The notes under the pieces: generated by a model
Databases searched by the model: none
The model's input: only the letters and a program-made list of their open reading frames with translations
What the model was told of the DNA's origin: nothing
Made by a program: the position numbers and the translations under genes
NCBI RefSeq assembly: GCF_002278925.1
Contig: NZ_NCJH01000001.1
Coordinates: 62,001-126,000, forward strand
DNA from: Polaromonas sp. 39-63-25
GTDB taxonomy: Bacteria; Pseudomonadota; Gammaproteobacteria; Burkholderiales; Burkholderiaceae_C
DNA length: 64,000 bases
Reading direction: 5' to 3'
Part shown: piece after piece, positions 1-8,933 of the stretch
Layout of the letters: each line of letters opens with the position of its first letter
Numbering within the stretch: position 1 is the stretch's first letter

Positions 1-722
1 AGATCGCATCGGATCTGGGCACATTGCTGCAAGGGCACACGGCCGGTGCTGACGCGCGAGCGTGGACGGACGCATTCATGGAAGCGCGAACAGCCATGCT
101 GGTCAAGCGCGATGACGACGCGGGCGGCGGCGCCGACCCCCTGCAACCAGCCTTCCTGTTCAAGACGCTGCGCGATGTGCTGCCGGACGACACCATGTAC
201 ACCATGGATGCGGGCACGCTGTGCCTGCAGGCGACGGACAACCTGCGCTATTGCCAGCCGCCGGCGCTATTCACGCCGCTGGACTTCGGCCTGGTCGGGT
301 TTTCCTATGCCTGCGGCCTGGGCGTGAAACTGGCGTGCCCGGACCGCACCGTGGTGAGCCTGATGGGCGACGGCGGTTTCGGCATGGCCCACAGCGAGAT
401 TGGCACGGCGGTGGAGAACGGCATCAACACCGTCTGCATCGTGATGAACAACGGTTGCTGGGGAGCAGAGAAGGCCTACCAACGCGACTTCTTCGGTCAG
501 CGCTACATCGGCGCCGACGTGCCCAACCCGCCGTACGACAAGCTGGCAGAGCTATGGGGCGCCGCCGGCTTCCGCGTGGAACGCGCCGCCGACCTGGCGA
601 AGACCGTGGAGCGCGCCATCGCCTGCGGCCGCCCCGCCATCGTCGACGTACAGGTAGACCCGAACGCCCTGTACAGCTTCCGGCGCGACTCCTTCAAGCA
701 TCGCGCAACGTCACAGGGCTGA
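1..722 (+). CDS. Thiamine-diphosphate-dependent enzyme, C-terminal part (Xsc/acetolactate-synthase-like), cut by window edge
   Basis: The frame is open to the left window edge, so the start lies upstream and only about 240 C-terminal residues are seen. They form the ThDP-binding domain of the acetolactate synthase / sulfoacetaldehyde acetyltransferase superfamily: a GDGGFGM...MNN stretch (about nt 367-450) is the ThDP/Mg2+ motif, followed by CWGAEKAYQRDFF, which recalls the WGAEK segment of Xsc. Known members join or cleave 2-oxo-acid-derived carbon units in the cytoplasm. The exact substrate cannot be read from this piece. The next gene starts 5 bases after the stop, so it is probably co-transcribed with the GMC dehydrogenase and CMD protein. 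Family is confident, Xsc versus another ThDP enzyme is not. Confidence 0.8.
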   Translation, partial: IASDLGTLLQGHTAGADARAWTDAFMEARTAMLVKRDDDAGGGADPLQPAFLFKTLRDVLPDDTMYTMDAGTLCLQATDNLRYCQPPALFTPLDFGLVGFSYACGLGVKLACPDRTVVSLMGDGGFGMAHSEIGTAVENGINTVCIVMNNGCWGAEKAYQRDFFGQRYIGADVPNPPYDKLAELWGAAGFRVERAADLAKTVERAIACGRPAIVDVQVDPNALYSFRRDSFKHRATSQG

Positions 723-726
723 GCAA

Positions 727-2352
727 GTGGAACAGTTCGACTACATCGTCGTCGGGGCCGGTTCCGCGGGCTGCGCGCTCGCCAACCGCCTCACCAGTTG
801 CGGCCGGTTCCGCGTGCTGCTGCTCGAAGGCGGGGGGCCCGACCGCAACGTCTGGATCCATGTCCCGCTTGGCGTGGGCAAGCTGCTGACCAACGACAAG
901 TATGCGTGGCGTTTCGAGACCGAGCCGCAGGAGACCCTGAAGGGCCAGCGGATCTACTGGCCACGCGGCAAGGTGCTGGGCGGCTCAAGTGCGCTGAACG
1001 GCATGGCGTATGTCTGGGGCGATCCGGCGGAGTACGACAGCTGGCAGCAGCAGGGCGTGACCGGCTGGAGCTTTCGCGATCTGCTACCTTACTTCAAGCG
1101 GCTGGAATCCAACCTCCACAGCAAGAACCCGCTACGCGGGCGGGACGGGCCGGTGCGCATCTCCGACCGCGGCGCCACCGATACGGACAGGATCTCCGAC
1201 GCCTACGTGGCCGCCTGCCGCGAGGAGGGTATCCCCGACACTCCGGACTACAACGCGGGCAGCTACGAAGGCGTGCGATACCTCGAGCAGACCGCCTGGC
1301 GAGGCCGCCGCTGGAGCGCCGCCGTGGCGTACCTGCATCCGGTGCGCAGCCGCGCGAATCTCGTCGTGCGCACCGGCGCGCTGGTGCGCCGCGTTCTGCT
1401 GGACGGCACCCGCTGCACCGGCGTCGAATATGACTGGCAGGGCCAGGTGCGCCAATCCGGCGCCGGTCGGGAGGTGGTGTTAAGCGCGGGCGCGATCCAG
1501 TCGCCCCAACTGCTCGAGCTGTCCGGCATCGGTGACGCGAGGCGGCTGCTGCAGGCAGGCATCCAGCCCCTGCACAACCTGCCGGCAGTGGGCGAGCACA
1601 TGAGCGATCACTTGCAGGTGCGCTGCGCCTATCGCAGCAGCGTGCCAGAAACCATCAATGACCTGATGCGCAGCCCGATGTTCAAGATGCGCGCCGGCCT
1701 GCAGTACATCTTCACCCGACGCGGGCTGCTGGCGAGTACCTCGTCGACCGCGCATGCGATCACGCGCAGCCTCCCGGCGCTGCAGCGGCCGGACGTGATG
1801 GTCCGCATCTACCACATCAGCGGCAAGGACCGTTACTCGCGCAGCCCTGGCGCGGGAATCGATCCATGGTCCGGCTTCTCGATCGGCGGCTTCATGCTGT
1901 ATCCGAAGTCGCGCGGCAGCATCCACTGCGTCTCGGCGGACCCCGCCGCGCCGCCGCAGATCCAGCCCAACTACCTGGAGAAGGAGCAGGATCAGGAGAC
2001 CACCGTGAATCTACTGCGCCTGATCCGAAAGATAGCCGGACAGCCTGCGCTGAGCGGCGTCATCACCTGCGAAGAGCGTCCCGGGTCGGCGGTGGACGCG
2101 TCCGAGGGCCTGCTGGACTATGCCCGGGAAACCGGCCAGACCGCCTGGCATACCGTGGGTTCCTGTCGCATGGGTGCCTCGGCAGGTGACTCGGTCGTGG
2201 ACAGCGCGCTCAAGGTGCACGGCATCCATGGCTTACGTGTCGCGGACGCCTCGATCATGCCGACGATCGCATCGTCGAACACCAACGCGCCCGCCATGAT
2301 GATCGGCGAACGGGCCGCCGACCTGATCCTATCGGACGCCAGCATTCACTAG
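727..2352 (+). CDS. GMC family FAD-dependent alcohol dehydrogenase (choline-dehydrogenase-like)
   Basis: 541 residues from a GTG start four bases after the upstream TGA. The N terminus has the FAD Rossmann motif (VVGAGSAGCALANRL, residues about 8-22). The GMC signature PRGKVLGGSSALNGM lies at about 79-93. The C terminus has the catalytic His region WHTVGSCRMG and the Asn-containing SSNTNAP segment, so the enzyme looks intact and of normal length. GMC dehydrogenases oxidise primary or secondary alcohols to aldehydes or ketones in the cytoplasm or at the inner membrane. Its tight spacing with the ThDP enzyme and the CMD protein suggests it feeds an alcohol into a carbonyl-processing pathway. 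The substrate is unknown. A second GMC enzyme occurs at 11163-12818. Confidence 0.9.
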   Translation: MEQFDYIVVGAGSAGCALANRLTSCGRFRVLLLEGGGPDRNVWIHVPLGVGKLLTNDKYAWRFETEPQETLKGQRIYWPRGKVLGGSSALNGMAYVWGDPAEYDSWQQQGVTGWSFRDLLPYFKRLESNLHSKNPLRGRDGPVRISDRGATDTDRISDAYVAACREEGIPDTPDYNAGSYEGVRYLEQTAWRGRRWSAAVAYLHPVRSRANLVVRTGALVRRVLLDGTRCTGVEYDWQGQVRQSGAGREVVLSAGAIQSPQLLELSGIGDARRLLQAGIQPLHNLPAVGEHMSDHLQVRCAYRSSVPETINDLMRSPMFKMRAGLQYIFTRRGLLASTSSTAHAITRSLPALQRPDVMVRIYHISGKDRYSRSPGAGIDPWSGFSIGGFMLYPKSRGSIHCVSADPAAPPQIQPNYLEKEQDQETTVNLLRLIRKIAGQPALSGVITCEERPGSAVDASEGLLDYARETGQTAWHTVGSCRMGASAGDSVVDSALKVHGIHGLRVADASIMPTIASSNTNAPAMMIGERAADLILSDASIH

Positions 2353-2364
2353 CAGGAGAATTAC

Positions 2365-2757
2365 ATGAACCGACCAAGAAACGTGGTGGCCACGCCGCTG
2401 TGCGAGGAACACATCGCCCGCGGTGACTGGAACCCGTTGTGGGACCAGCTGCGCGAGCTCGATCCCGAGTTCATGGAGGCCTACCTTGCATTCCGCAGCG
2501 TTCCACAACGCAATGGCCCCCTGCCTCAGAAGTACAAAGAAATGGTGCTCGTTGCCATCAACGCGGCTACTACGCACCTATATGCACCCGGGGTTCGCCG
2601 CCACATGCGCAACGCGTTTCAGGCGGGCGCCACGGTGGACGAACTGTTGGAGGTGATTCAGTTGACTACCGTCATGGGCATCCACTCGTGCAACCTGGCC
2701 GTCCCCATCCTGATGGAAGAGGCGGCTGCAGTGCATGCGCGGTCGGCTGGCAAGTAG
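2365..2757 (+). CDS. Carboxymuconolactone decarboxylase (CMD/AhpD-like) family protein
   Basis: 130 residues; ATG at 2365 preceded by AGGAG at 2354-2358. The core (residues about 50-115) follows the CMD fold pattern KEMVLVAIN...VRRHMRNAFQAGAT..ELLEVIQLT...GIHSC. The usual AhpD CxxC is absent, so a peroxidase-type thiol function is unlikely and a decarboxylase, hydrolase-like or accessory role is more plausible. It lies 12 bases after the GMC dehydrogenase and ends the first catabolic operon. CMD proteins often occur in aromatic and ring-fission gene clusters, but nothing here fixes the substrate. Confidence 0.8.
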   Translation: MNRPRNVVATPLCEEHIARGDWNPLWDQLRELDPEFMEAYLAFRSVPQRNGPLPQKYKEMVLVAINAATTHLYAPGVRRHMRNAFQAGATVDELLEVIQLTTVMGIHSCNLAVPILMEEAAAVHARSAGK

Positions 2758-2823
2758 AGGCATGGCCACGACGGCGCGCCGGCAGCCAGGCGCCTTCCTG
2801 CACGGCGGCTACCTGCAGGCTCG

Positions 2824-2839
2824 GGTTTTGTCGCATTAG
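2824..2839 (+). repeat. Solitary IS6-type end sequence
   Basis: GGTTTTGTCGCATTAG, the same end motif found at 2919, 10795, 11127 (inverted), 25711 and 25762. It has no partner nearby and is probably a scar of an element lost by deletion. Confidence 0.5.
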
Positions 2840-2918
2840 CCAGTCAAGGAAAAAATTTGGGCGAATTCTTCAAGCGCGCGCTGGCCCCGGGCGCACTTAT
2901 GCTGCCAGTGCATAAAAC

Positions 2919-3007
2919 GGTTTTGTCGCATTAAGCAATTTTCAATAGAAATTCATCAATAAAATCAACGATCTTCTGTGACATTAATTGCTTAATGCGA
3001 CAGAACC
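2919..3007. mobile_element. 89-bp MITE-like element with 22-bp terminal inverted repeats
   Basis: The left end (2919-2940, starting GGTTTTGTCGCATTAAGC) and right end (2986-3007, the inverted copy ending GCGACAGAACC) match at 21 of 22 positions. The interior is about 45 bp of AT-rich sequence without coding capacity. The ends resemble those of the IS6-type relic at 10795-11127. The 8 bp on either side (CATAAAAC and TCGGCAAC) are not duplicated, so either insertion was old or flanks were rearranged. It is best read as a non-autonomous, internally deleted element. Confidence 0.65.
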
Positions 3008-3097
3008 TCGGCAACACCATTTGGATCTACCTCGAGGTCGAACGGGAGTAGTGCCATCACGCGCCGCTAGGCAAATGATCGCTATCGGCTCCTCATT

Positions 3098-3202
3098 ATT
3101 GATCCGGCCCGATGATGTATTAATTTCCGTTCGGGTTGAGCTTGTCGAAACCCTTCGACAAGCTCAGGGCGAACGGTTCATATTTCATAGGGCCGGATCA
3201 AT
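3098..3202. repeat. Nested palindromic intergenic repeat (REP-like hairpin inside an outer inverted repeat)
   Basis: The inner hairpin has arms 3127-3149 and 3154-3176 (core TTGAGCTTGTCGAA / TTCGACAAGCTCA, 20 of 23 paired). This is the palindrome family seen widely in Comamonadaceae intergenic DNA. The outer 13-bp arms ATTGATCCGGCCC (3098-3110) and its inverse (3190-3202) enclose it. It could fold into a long cruciform or RNA hairpin between the CMD gene and the IS5 relic. Confidence 0.7.
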
Positions 3203-3381
3203 AGTAAGTTTCTGGGCGTATGGCTAAATTATCTGGTCGGTCGGGCAGCGACCGCTTGTCCGTTGTCCGACCGCCGAGTCCCTAGACTTCCAACTGCTCA
3301 GCCAGATCGAGTGCATCCTCGACCCCGATGCCGAGGTACCTGGATAAGTCTCCAAAGCATCGCCGGTGCTAGCCTGGCGGG

Positions 3382-4098
3382 TATGCTCACAAGAGCTTTG
3401 TACTCAAGAGCGGCAAGGACGAGGATGTCGAAAGCAACGACAACAAAGACGACAAGAGTGAAGGCGGCAAGAGCGAAGGCGACACCAAGGACGCCAAAGA
3501 CACCAGCAGCAACAACGTCGGCGCCGATTTCAAAGGCCAGACCCGTAGCAACGCCACGCACGAATCCAGCACCGATGCGGATGCGCGGCTCTACCGTAAA
3601 GGCAAGACCGCCAGCGAGCTGCGCTTCATGGGCCACACCCTGAGCGACAACCGCCATGGGCTGATCGCCAATGCGATGGTCACTCAAGCGGATGGCTACG
3701 CCGAGCGCGAAGCGGCCAAGGTCATGATCCAGGCGGCGTGCGAGGCCGCCGCCGACGAGACCATCAACATTACGCTGGGCGCGGACAAGGGCTAAGACGC
3801 CAAAGAATTCATTGACGCCTGCCTGGAGATGGGCGTCACGCCGCACGTGGCGCAGAACACGTCGGGGCGGCGCTCGGCGGTGCCCGATGCGATTGCCGCC
3901 ACCGCAGGCTACGCGATCTCGCAGAACAAGCGCAAGCTTATTGAACAAGGCTTTGGCTGGGCCAAGACGGTGGGGCGCATGCGCCAAGTGATGGTGCGCA
4001 GCTTGAAGCGCGTCGACCAGATGTTTGTACTGACGATGGCGGCCTACAACTTGACGCGCATGCGCACCTTGGGGCAAATCCGTGCGCAGACGGCATGA
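3382..4098 (+). pseudogene. IS5-family transposase relic (N-terminus lost, internal stop)
   Basis: One frame of 239 codons from 3382 encodes the C-terminal two thirds of an IS5-group DDE transposase: THESSTDADARLYRKGK, LRFMGHTLSDNRHG, NITLGADKG, VTPHVAQNTSGRRSA and a terminal GFGWAKTVG..RQVMVRSLKRVD. An in-frame TAA at 3793-3795 replaces the Tyr expected after GADKG, right beside the second catalytic Asp. A TAG blocks the frame just upstream of 3382, so the N terminus is also lost. An Asp/Ser/Gly/Lys-rich stretch (nt about 3424-3515) is inserted before the catalytic core. The gene is dead. The 320-bp gap to the TRAP operon that follows shows no other gene. Confidence 0.85.
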
Positions 4099-4422
4099 GG
4101 GGCAGGAAATGCGGAAAACGGTCTAAAAAATCGGCGCAATTGATTAAAAACGACGAGAAATATCAAAAGCCACCGGCATGTGAAAAACCCCTTGCCGTCA
4201 GAGCGGCGGCGCGCTGGCGCGGGGAGTATTTCAGCAGCCTGCTAGATGTAGTTCATTAGTGACGGCCAAGCCTCGTGCAGGTCAAAAAGCCGAAATTGAA
4301 GCTGGGGTTTCCACTAATCACAAGCGGGTTAAACATATATATTATTCATCCAACGTCCTGGTGACGTGACTCTGGTCGGCCTCAGTCGAAATTCTTCAAT
4401 TCTTGTAGATTAAAGGCGAAAC

Positions 4423-5436
4423 ATGAAAGCTCAACTCCTGAAATTTCTCTTGACGGTCGCGACCGCGGCCGGGTTTGCCATGGGTGGGACTGCCGGCGCC
4501 CTGGCCCAGAACGTCACCACGCTCAAGCTCGCGCACGGTGCCACGGCCGACCAAGCCATCGGCCAGGCCCTGCAGAAATTCGGCCAGCTCGTCGAGCAGA
4601 AGAGCGGCAAGGCCGCCAAGGTAGAGGTCCACCTTGCTGGTTCGCTCTACAACGAACGCACATCGCTGGAGGCGATTGTCAATGGCGCGGTCGATTTCGG
4701 CGGAGCCTCCAACGCGAACTGGGCGGCGTTCACGCGCACGCTCATGTTCATGGACCTGCCTTACGTCATCAATGACGAGCAGGCCTTTAAGCGCATGATG
4801 CATGGTCAGATCGGACAGGAAATCCGCAAACGGTTCGATAAGGACGGGTTCAAGCTGCTCATGATCCTCGACAACGGCGGCTTCCGGGACGTCGTCAACA
4901 CGAAGCGGCCCATTCGTACGCCTGCGGACCTGAATGGGTTGAAGTTCCGCACCACGGCATCGCCGGTGGAAATCGCCATGTTCCGCACCTGGGGCGCGAT
5001 TCCGACCGCCATCGACTGGGCCGAGGTCTACAACGCGCTGAGCTCCGGCGTCGTGGACGGCGAATTCGTGATGCCGACCTGGCTGGCCACGGCAAAGCAC
5101 TACGAAGTCCTCAAGCATTCGACCCGTAACCGCGCGGTCATCGGCGTGCAGACGCTCGCCATGCGCAAGGACCGTTTCGACAAGCTACCGGCCAACATCC
5201 AGAAAGCGGTGCTGGAAGCGGCGACGGAGGCCGAGGCCTACGGCAACCAGCTCGATGAGGGCATGTCCGAAAAGGCGCGTGCCTATGCCGCATCCCTGGG
5301 GGTGCAGACGTACACGCCGACGGAGCAGGAGATGCAGCAATGGCGCTCCACCGGCCGCTCGATCTGGAAGGACTTCGACGGCAAGGTGGACAAGGACCTG
5401 CTCAAGATGGTGCTGGATAGCCAATCCAAAGGCTGA
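4423..5436 (+). CDS. dctP: TRAP transporter solute-binding subunit (DctP family)
   Basis: 337 residues. A Sec signal peptide (residues 1 to about 29, ending ALAQN) exports it to the periplasm. Mature features of the DctP family are visible: TLKLAHGATADQ at the start, the DLPYVINDEQAFKRM segment, and NGLKFRTTASPVE, whose Arg normally binds the substrate carboxylate. The DctQ and DctM subunits follow directly, so the tripartite transporter is complete. It probably imports a carboxylate or sulfonate used by the flanking ThDP/GMC enzymes. That link is inference from position. Confidence 0.92.
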   Translation: MKAQLLKFLLTVATAAGFAMGGTAGALAQNVTTLKLAHGATADQAIGQALQKFGQLVEQKSGKAAKVEVHLAGSLYNERTSLEAIVNGAVDFGGASNANWAAFTRTLMFMDLPYVINDEQAFKRMMHGQIGQEIRKRFDKDGFKLLMILDNGGFRDVVNTKRPIRTPADLNGLKFRTTASPVEIAMFRTWGAIPTAIDWAEVYNALSSGVVDGEFVMPTWLATAKHYEVLKHSTRNRAVIGVQTLAMRKDRFDKLPANIQKAVLEAATEAEAYGNQLDEGMSEKARAYAASLGVQTYTPTEQEMQQWRSTGRSIWKDFDGKVDKDLLKMVLDSQSKG

Positions 5437-5501
5437 TTCGCGAATTCGTATGACTCCTGCGGGACCGCACACGCGGTCCCGCTCACCAATAGAAATGCGA
5501 C

Positions 5502-6074
5502 ATGGAAATGCCCCATCCCGACAACGTCCAGATGCCCGACCCGGTGGTTTCCGCGAGGCCCAACAGGTACTCGTTCTGGAAGCTGGCGCTGCTGATCCCC
5601 GAAGCCCTGTGCGCCGCGGTGCTGGCACTGCTGGTGATTTTCCTGGTGATCTCGGTTTTCAGCCGCTATGCGATGGACCTGGGCCTCACATGGTCGGACG
5701 AGTTTGCGCGGCTGCTGTTCGCCTGGATGGTTCTCGTGGGTTTCGCGATCGCGGTGCGCCATCGGGCCAACGTCGGTGTGGACTGGCTGGTGTGCAAGCT
5801 CAATGCGAAGGGCCAGCGGGCCGTCGCCATCGCGCAGGACATCCTGATCCTCGCGTTCTCGGTTTTCTTCACGTGGCAAAGCTGGGTGACGGTGGGCTTC
5901 TCGCTCATGCAGCGTCTGCCTGCGCTTGACGTCACCATCGCGTGGCTCTACGCCAGTGCCCTGGCAGCGGGCGTGCTGATGGTCATTTACAGCGTCGCCA
6001 ACCTCATCGACTCGCTACAGGCCCGTATGCCGCCGTCCCATGCAATCTCCAACGAAACCATGCTGATCGAGTGA
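5502..6074 (+). CDS. dctQ: TRAP transporter small permease (DctQ family)
   Basis: 190 residues with four predicted membrane helices (about residues 28-52, 65-85, 105-125 and 145-165) and the family motif FSRYAMDLGLTWSDEFARLLFAWMV. It pairs with DctM in the inner membrane and holds the periplasmic DctP in the Na+-driven uptake complex. It lies 65 bases after dctP and 10 bases before dctM, in a normal dctPQM operon. Confidence 0.9.
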   Translation: MEMPHPDNVQMPDPVVSARPNRYSFWKLALLIPEALCAAVLALLVIFLVISVFSRYAMDLGLTWSDEFARLLFAWMVLVGFAIAVRHRANVGVDWLVCKLNAKGQRAVAIAQDILILAFSVFFTWQSWVTVGFSLMQRLPALDVTIAWLYASALAAGVLMVIYSVANLIDSLQARMPPSHAISNETMLIE

Positions 6075-6084
6075 GGCGCGTATC

Positions 6085-7371
6085 ATGACCATCCTCATCC
6101 TCTCTGCCGCCTTCGTCGCCCTCGTGATGTTAGGCCTCCCGATCAGCTTCGCCATGGGGATCTCTTCCCTGGGGGCACTTCTCTATCAATCGGAACTTCC
6201 CTTCAATCTCATCGTGCACCGAACCATGATGGGCGTCGACTCCTTCGTCCTTCTCTCGATCCCGCTCTTCATTTTTGCGGGGACAGTGATGGAGCAGGGG
6301 GGTATTTCCGAGAAGCTCGTTCGCTTCGCGTACACCTTGCTCGGGCGCTTCCGTGGCGGCCTGCCCATGGTTGTGGTCGGCTCCACCATGCTGCAATCCG
6401 GCATCTCCGGCTCCACGGTCGCCGACGTTTCGGCGATGTCCGCCATGATGCTGAGGCCGCTGGAGGAGGAAGGTTACCCGCGGCCGTACAGCCTCTCGGT
6501 CATCGGTGCTTCATGCGCGTTCGCTATTCTCATCCCGCCCTGCATCCTGATGGTTATCGTCGCCGCGGTGGCCAACACTTCCGTCGTGGCGGTGTTCGCG
6601 GGAGGCATCCTGCCCGCCGTCGTGCTCGGCGTCATGATGCTCTCGTTCGTCCACATCCAGGCGCGCCGGGCCGATATGCCCGCCGGCCGAAAGTCGTCCC
6701 TGCGGGAAGTTCTCAAGGGCTTAGTCGATGCGCTGCTCGCGCTGGGCGTGCCCGTGCTCATCTTCGGGGGCATTCGCGCGGGCGTGGCGACGGTCACGGA
6801 GATGGCCGCGATCGCAGTGCTCTATTCGATGGCCGTCGGCGGACTGATCTACCGGCGACTCAGCTGGAAGCGTATCTACACCGCGCTCGTGGAGACTTGC
6901 GTCGCCACCGGAGTGATCACGATGCTGATCGGATTCGCGATGATCTTCGGATACCTGCTAGCCACGCAGGGCGTACCGGGGGCCATCGCGTCGTGGATCA
7001 GAGTTAACGAGATCCCGGCCTGGGGTGTGCTTGTCATCACCGCGCTGATTTTCGTGTTCATCGGCGCGGTACTCGAAGGCGCGCCGGCCGTTCTCATCTT
7101 CGTTCCCATCTTGCTGCCTGTGGTGCGCTCTCTGGGAATCGACATGGTGCATTGGCTCACGGTCGTCGTGCTGGCATCGGGCATCGGGCTGTTCGTGCCC
7201 CCTACGGGATTGGCGGTGATGGTCGCGTGCAGCGTGGGCAAGGTCAAGATGGAGCAGATGATCAGGCCCTTGTTGCCGTTCCTGCTGCTGTTGCTGGTCG
7301 GGCTGGCGCTGATCATCTTCATCCCCTCGATCTCGACCGCCTTGCCGCAGGCGATGGGGTTGACGTATTAA
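6085..7371 (+). CDS. dctM: TRAP transporter large permease (DctM family)
   Basis: 428 residues, the family's usual length, almost entirely hydrophobic with about 11-12 helices. Typical segments are LLSIPLFIFAGTVMEQGGI, GSTMLQSGISGSTVADVSAMSAMM, SCAFAILIPPCILMVI and VPPTGLAVMVACSVG. This is the transport channel of the TRAP complex in the inner membrane. It starts 10 bases after dctQ, and the MFS gene follows 47 bases later in the same direction. Confidence 0.93.
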   Translation: MTILILSAAFVALVMLGLPISFAMGISSLGALLYQSELPFNLIVHRTMMGVDSFVLLSIPLFIFAGTVMEQGGISEKLVRFAYTLLGRFRGGLPMVVVGSTMLQSGISGSTVADVSAMSAMMLRPLEEEGYPRPYSLSVIGASCAFAILIPPCILMVIVAAVANTSVVAVFAGGILPAVVLGVMMLSFVHIQARRADMPAGRKSSLREVLKGLVDALLALGVPVLIFGGIRAGVATVTEMAAIAVLYSMAVGGLIYRRLSWKRIYTALVETCVATGVITMLIGFAMIFGYLLATQGVPGAIASWIRVNEIPAWGVLVITALIFVFIGAVLEGAPAVLIFVPILLPVVRSLGIDMVHWLTVVVLASGIGLFVPPTGLAVMVACSVGKVKMEQMIRPLLPFLLLLLVGLALIIFIPSISTALPQAMGLTY

Positions 7372-7418
7372 GCCTGGATGTCGAGTCCAGGGACGAACCT
7401 GCACGCGGTCAGTAATCG

Positions 7419-8624
7419 ATGACAAGAGCGCTGCCTTTACCAGTCCGCTCCCGGAGTTCCGACTCCGCCTACAGCTGGGCCGTGGCCGCGGCAACTCTCG
7501 TCATGGCGTCTCTCAGCTTCGGAGCCGTGACATCGATCCCCATCCTGTTCGAGCCTATTGCCCGGGACTTCGGTTGGAGCCATAGCCGTGTGGCCCTTGT
7601 CCATGCATTTTCGATGGTCGGGGCAGGTCTAGGCTCTGTCGTCCTTGGCCGGTTGCTGGATCGCCGCGGCTTCTTCCTCATCGCAGTAGCTGGATCGCTG
7701 GCGACCGGCTCGGGCCTAGTTCTCGTCAGCAAGGCTGAGACGCTGTGGCAGATGATCATTCCGTTCGCGCTCCTTGTGGGCGGGGTGGGGCAGGGGGCTT
7801 TCTTCAGCCCCCTGGCCGCTGCTGTAACGCATTGGTTCGATCGGCATCGAGCGCTGGCAGTGGCGATCGCACTCAGCGGGCAGAGCGTGGGCGGCCTGCT
7901 TGTGCCGCCTCTGCTTCGGGTGGCGGCTGAAACCTATGGGTGGCGAAGCGCGTTGCAGGGCTACGGGGTGATCTGCTCCGTGGGCATGCTCGCGGCGGCT
8001 TGCCTCTATGCGGCCCGGCAACCGTCGCACGAGGGGGGGCCGCGGCTCGAGCCGTCGTCGACATCCGCGCGAGGCGCCAACCGAAAAACGTCCTTGCTCG
8101 CTGCTGCCCTGTTCTGCTCGAACACCGCCAACTTCGGCGTTGCGGGGCACATGGTGAGTTATGGGGAGCATGTCGGCTTCGGCCCGGCAGCGGCGGGATC
8201 CCTGATGGCGGCGCTATTTGGCATCACGCTCTTTTCAAGGCTGGGGGTGGGGCTCAAGCTGGCGCGTGGCGGTACCTACAAGGTGATGATGGCCACCTCG
8301 CTGTTGCATGCCGTCGGGATCTGGGTTGTGGTGTGCTCCTCGGCTCCATGGCAACTCGTTGTCGGGCTGCTTTGTGTAGGGCTGGGGTTCGGCGGGTACT
8401 TGCCCGCCTATGGTTCGCTCGTGCGCTCCATGTTTCCCGCGCAAGAGGCCGGCCGCAGGCTCGCCGAGTTCTACCTGCTTGGCTTCCTCGGCGCTGGCTG
8501 CGGTACGTGGATCGTCGGCGCATTGCGCGACCTGCGCGGCGGCTCGTTCGATATCTCGTTTTTCGCAATGGCGATGCTGTCCTCAACCGCTTGCGTGCTT
8601 CTTGGGAGTTGGCGGCGAGTGTAA
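7419..8624 (+). CDS. MFS transporter
   Basis: 401 residues, about 12 membrane helices in two halves. The loop 2-3 signature is visible as GSVVLGRLLDRRGFF (about residues 73-87), and the N-terminal half resembles the oxalate/formate antiporter (OFA)-like and monocarboxylate groups (FEPIARDFGWSHSRVALVHAFSMVGAGLG). It closes the + strand run that begins with the TRAP operon. It could export a product or give a second uptake route for the same compound. Direction and substrate cannot be determined. Confidence 0.85.
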   Translation: MTRALPLPVRSRSSDSAYSWAVAAATLVMASLSFGAVTSIPILFEPIARDFGWSHSRVALVHAFSMVGAGLGSVVLGRLLDRRGFFLIAVAGSLATGSGLVLVSKAETLWQMIIPFALLVGGVGQGAFFSPLAAAVTHWFDRHRALAVAIALSGQSVGGLLVPPLLRVAAETYGWRSALQGYGVICSVGMLAAACLYAARQPSHEGGPRLEPSSTSARGANRKTSLLAAALFCSNTANFGVAGHMVSYGEHVGFGPAAAGSLMAALFGITLFSRLGVGLKLARGGTYKVMMATSLLHAVGIWVVVCSSAPWQLVVGLLCVGLGFGGYLPAYGSLVRSMFPAQEAGRRLAEFYLLGFLGAGCGTWIVGALRDLRGGSFDISFFAMAMLSSTACVLLGSWRRV

Positions 8625-8634
8625 GCCTGATTGT

Positions 8635-8933
8635 TCAATGGTTGGGCGCGTCCAATATCGCATCCAAATCGGCCATGACAAAGCCGTGCCCAGCTTCTGC
8701 GGCGATCTGCTTCAAGTCAGCGTTCATCCGGTCGCGATTCTGATTTCGCGCCCAGAACATGGGGCATCCTTCCCAGCGCGGAAATCCGTAACTCTGCACG
8801 AGCACCACGTCGACATCGCTGGCCCGCCGGGCAACGCCTTCGGCGAGCAGCAACGCCGCTTCGTTGGCCATGGCCAGAAACGCGCGCCTGCGGATCTCAT
8901 CCGCGCCCGAGCGGCTTTCGTGTGATCCCGCAG
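8635..8933 (-). pseudogene. C-terminal fragment of a FadB/FadJ-type 3-hydroxyacyl-CoA dehydrogenase
   Basis: The - strand frame ending at 8635 reads SGADEIRRRAFLAMANEAALL, then GVARRASDVDVVLVQSYGFP..EGCPMFWARN. This is the last domain of bifunctional enoyl-CoA hydratase/3-hydroxyacyl-CoA dehydrogenases, where the family has EGIA.R.SDIDVV...GYGFP..RGGPM. About 100 residues remain. The 5' side is joined directly to an IS66 tnpC fragment at about 8934, so the rest of the gene was lost at that junction. Confidence 0.7.

Noticed and set aside
3829..4098. Stand-alone 89-residue gene
   Set aside because: It is only the tail of the IS5 transposase after the internal TAA.
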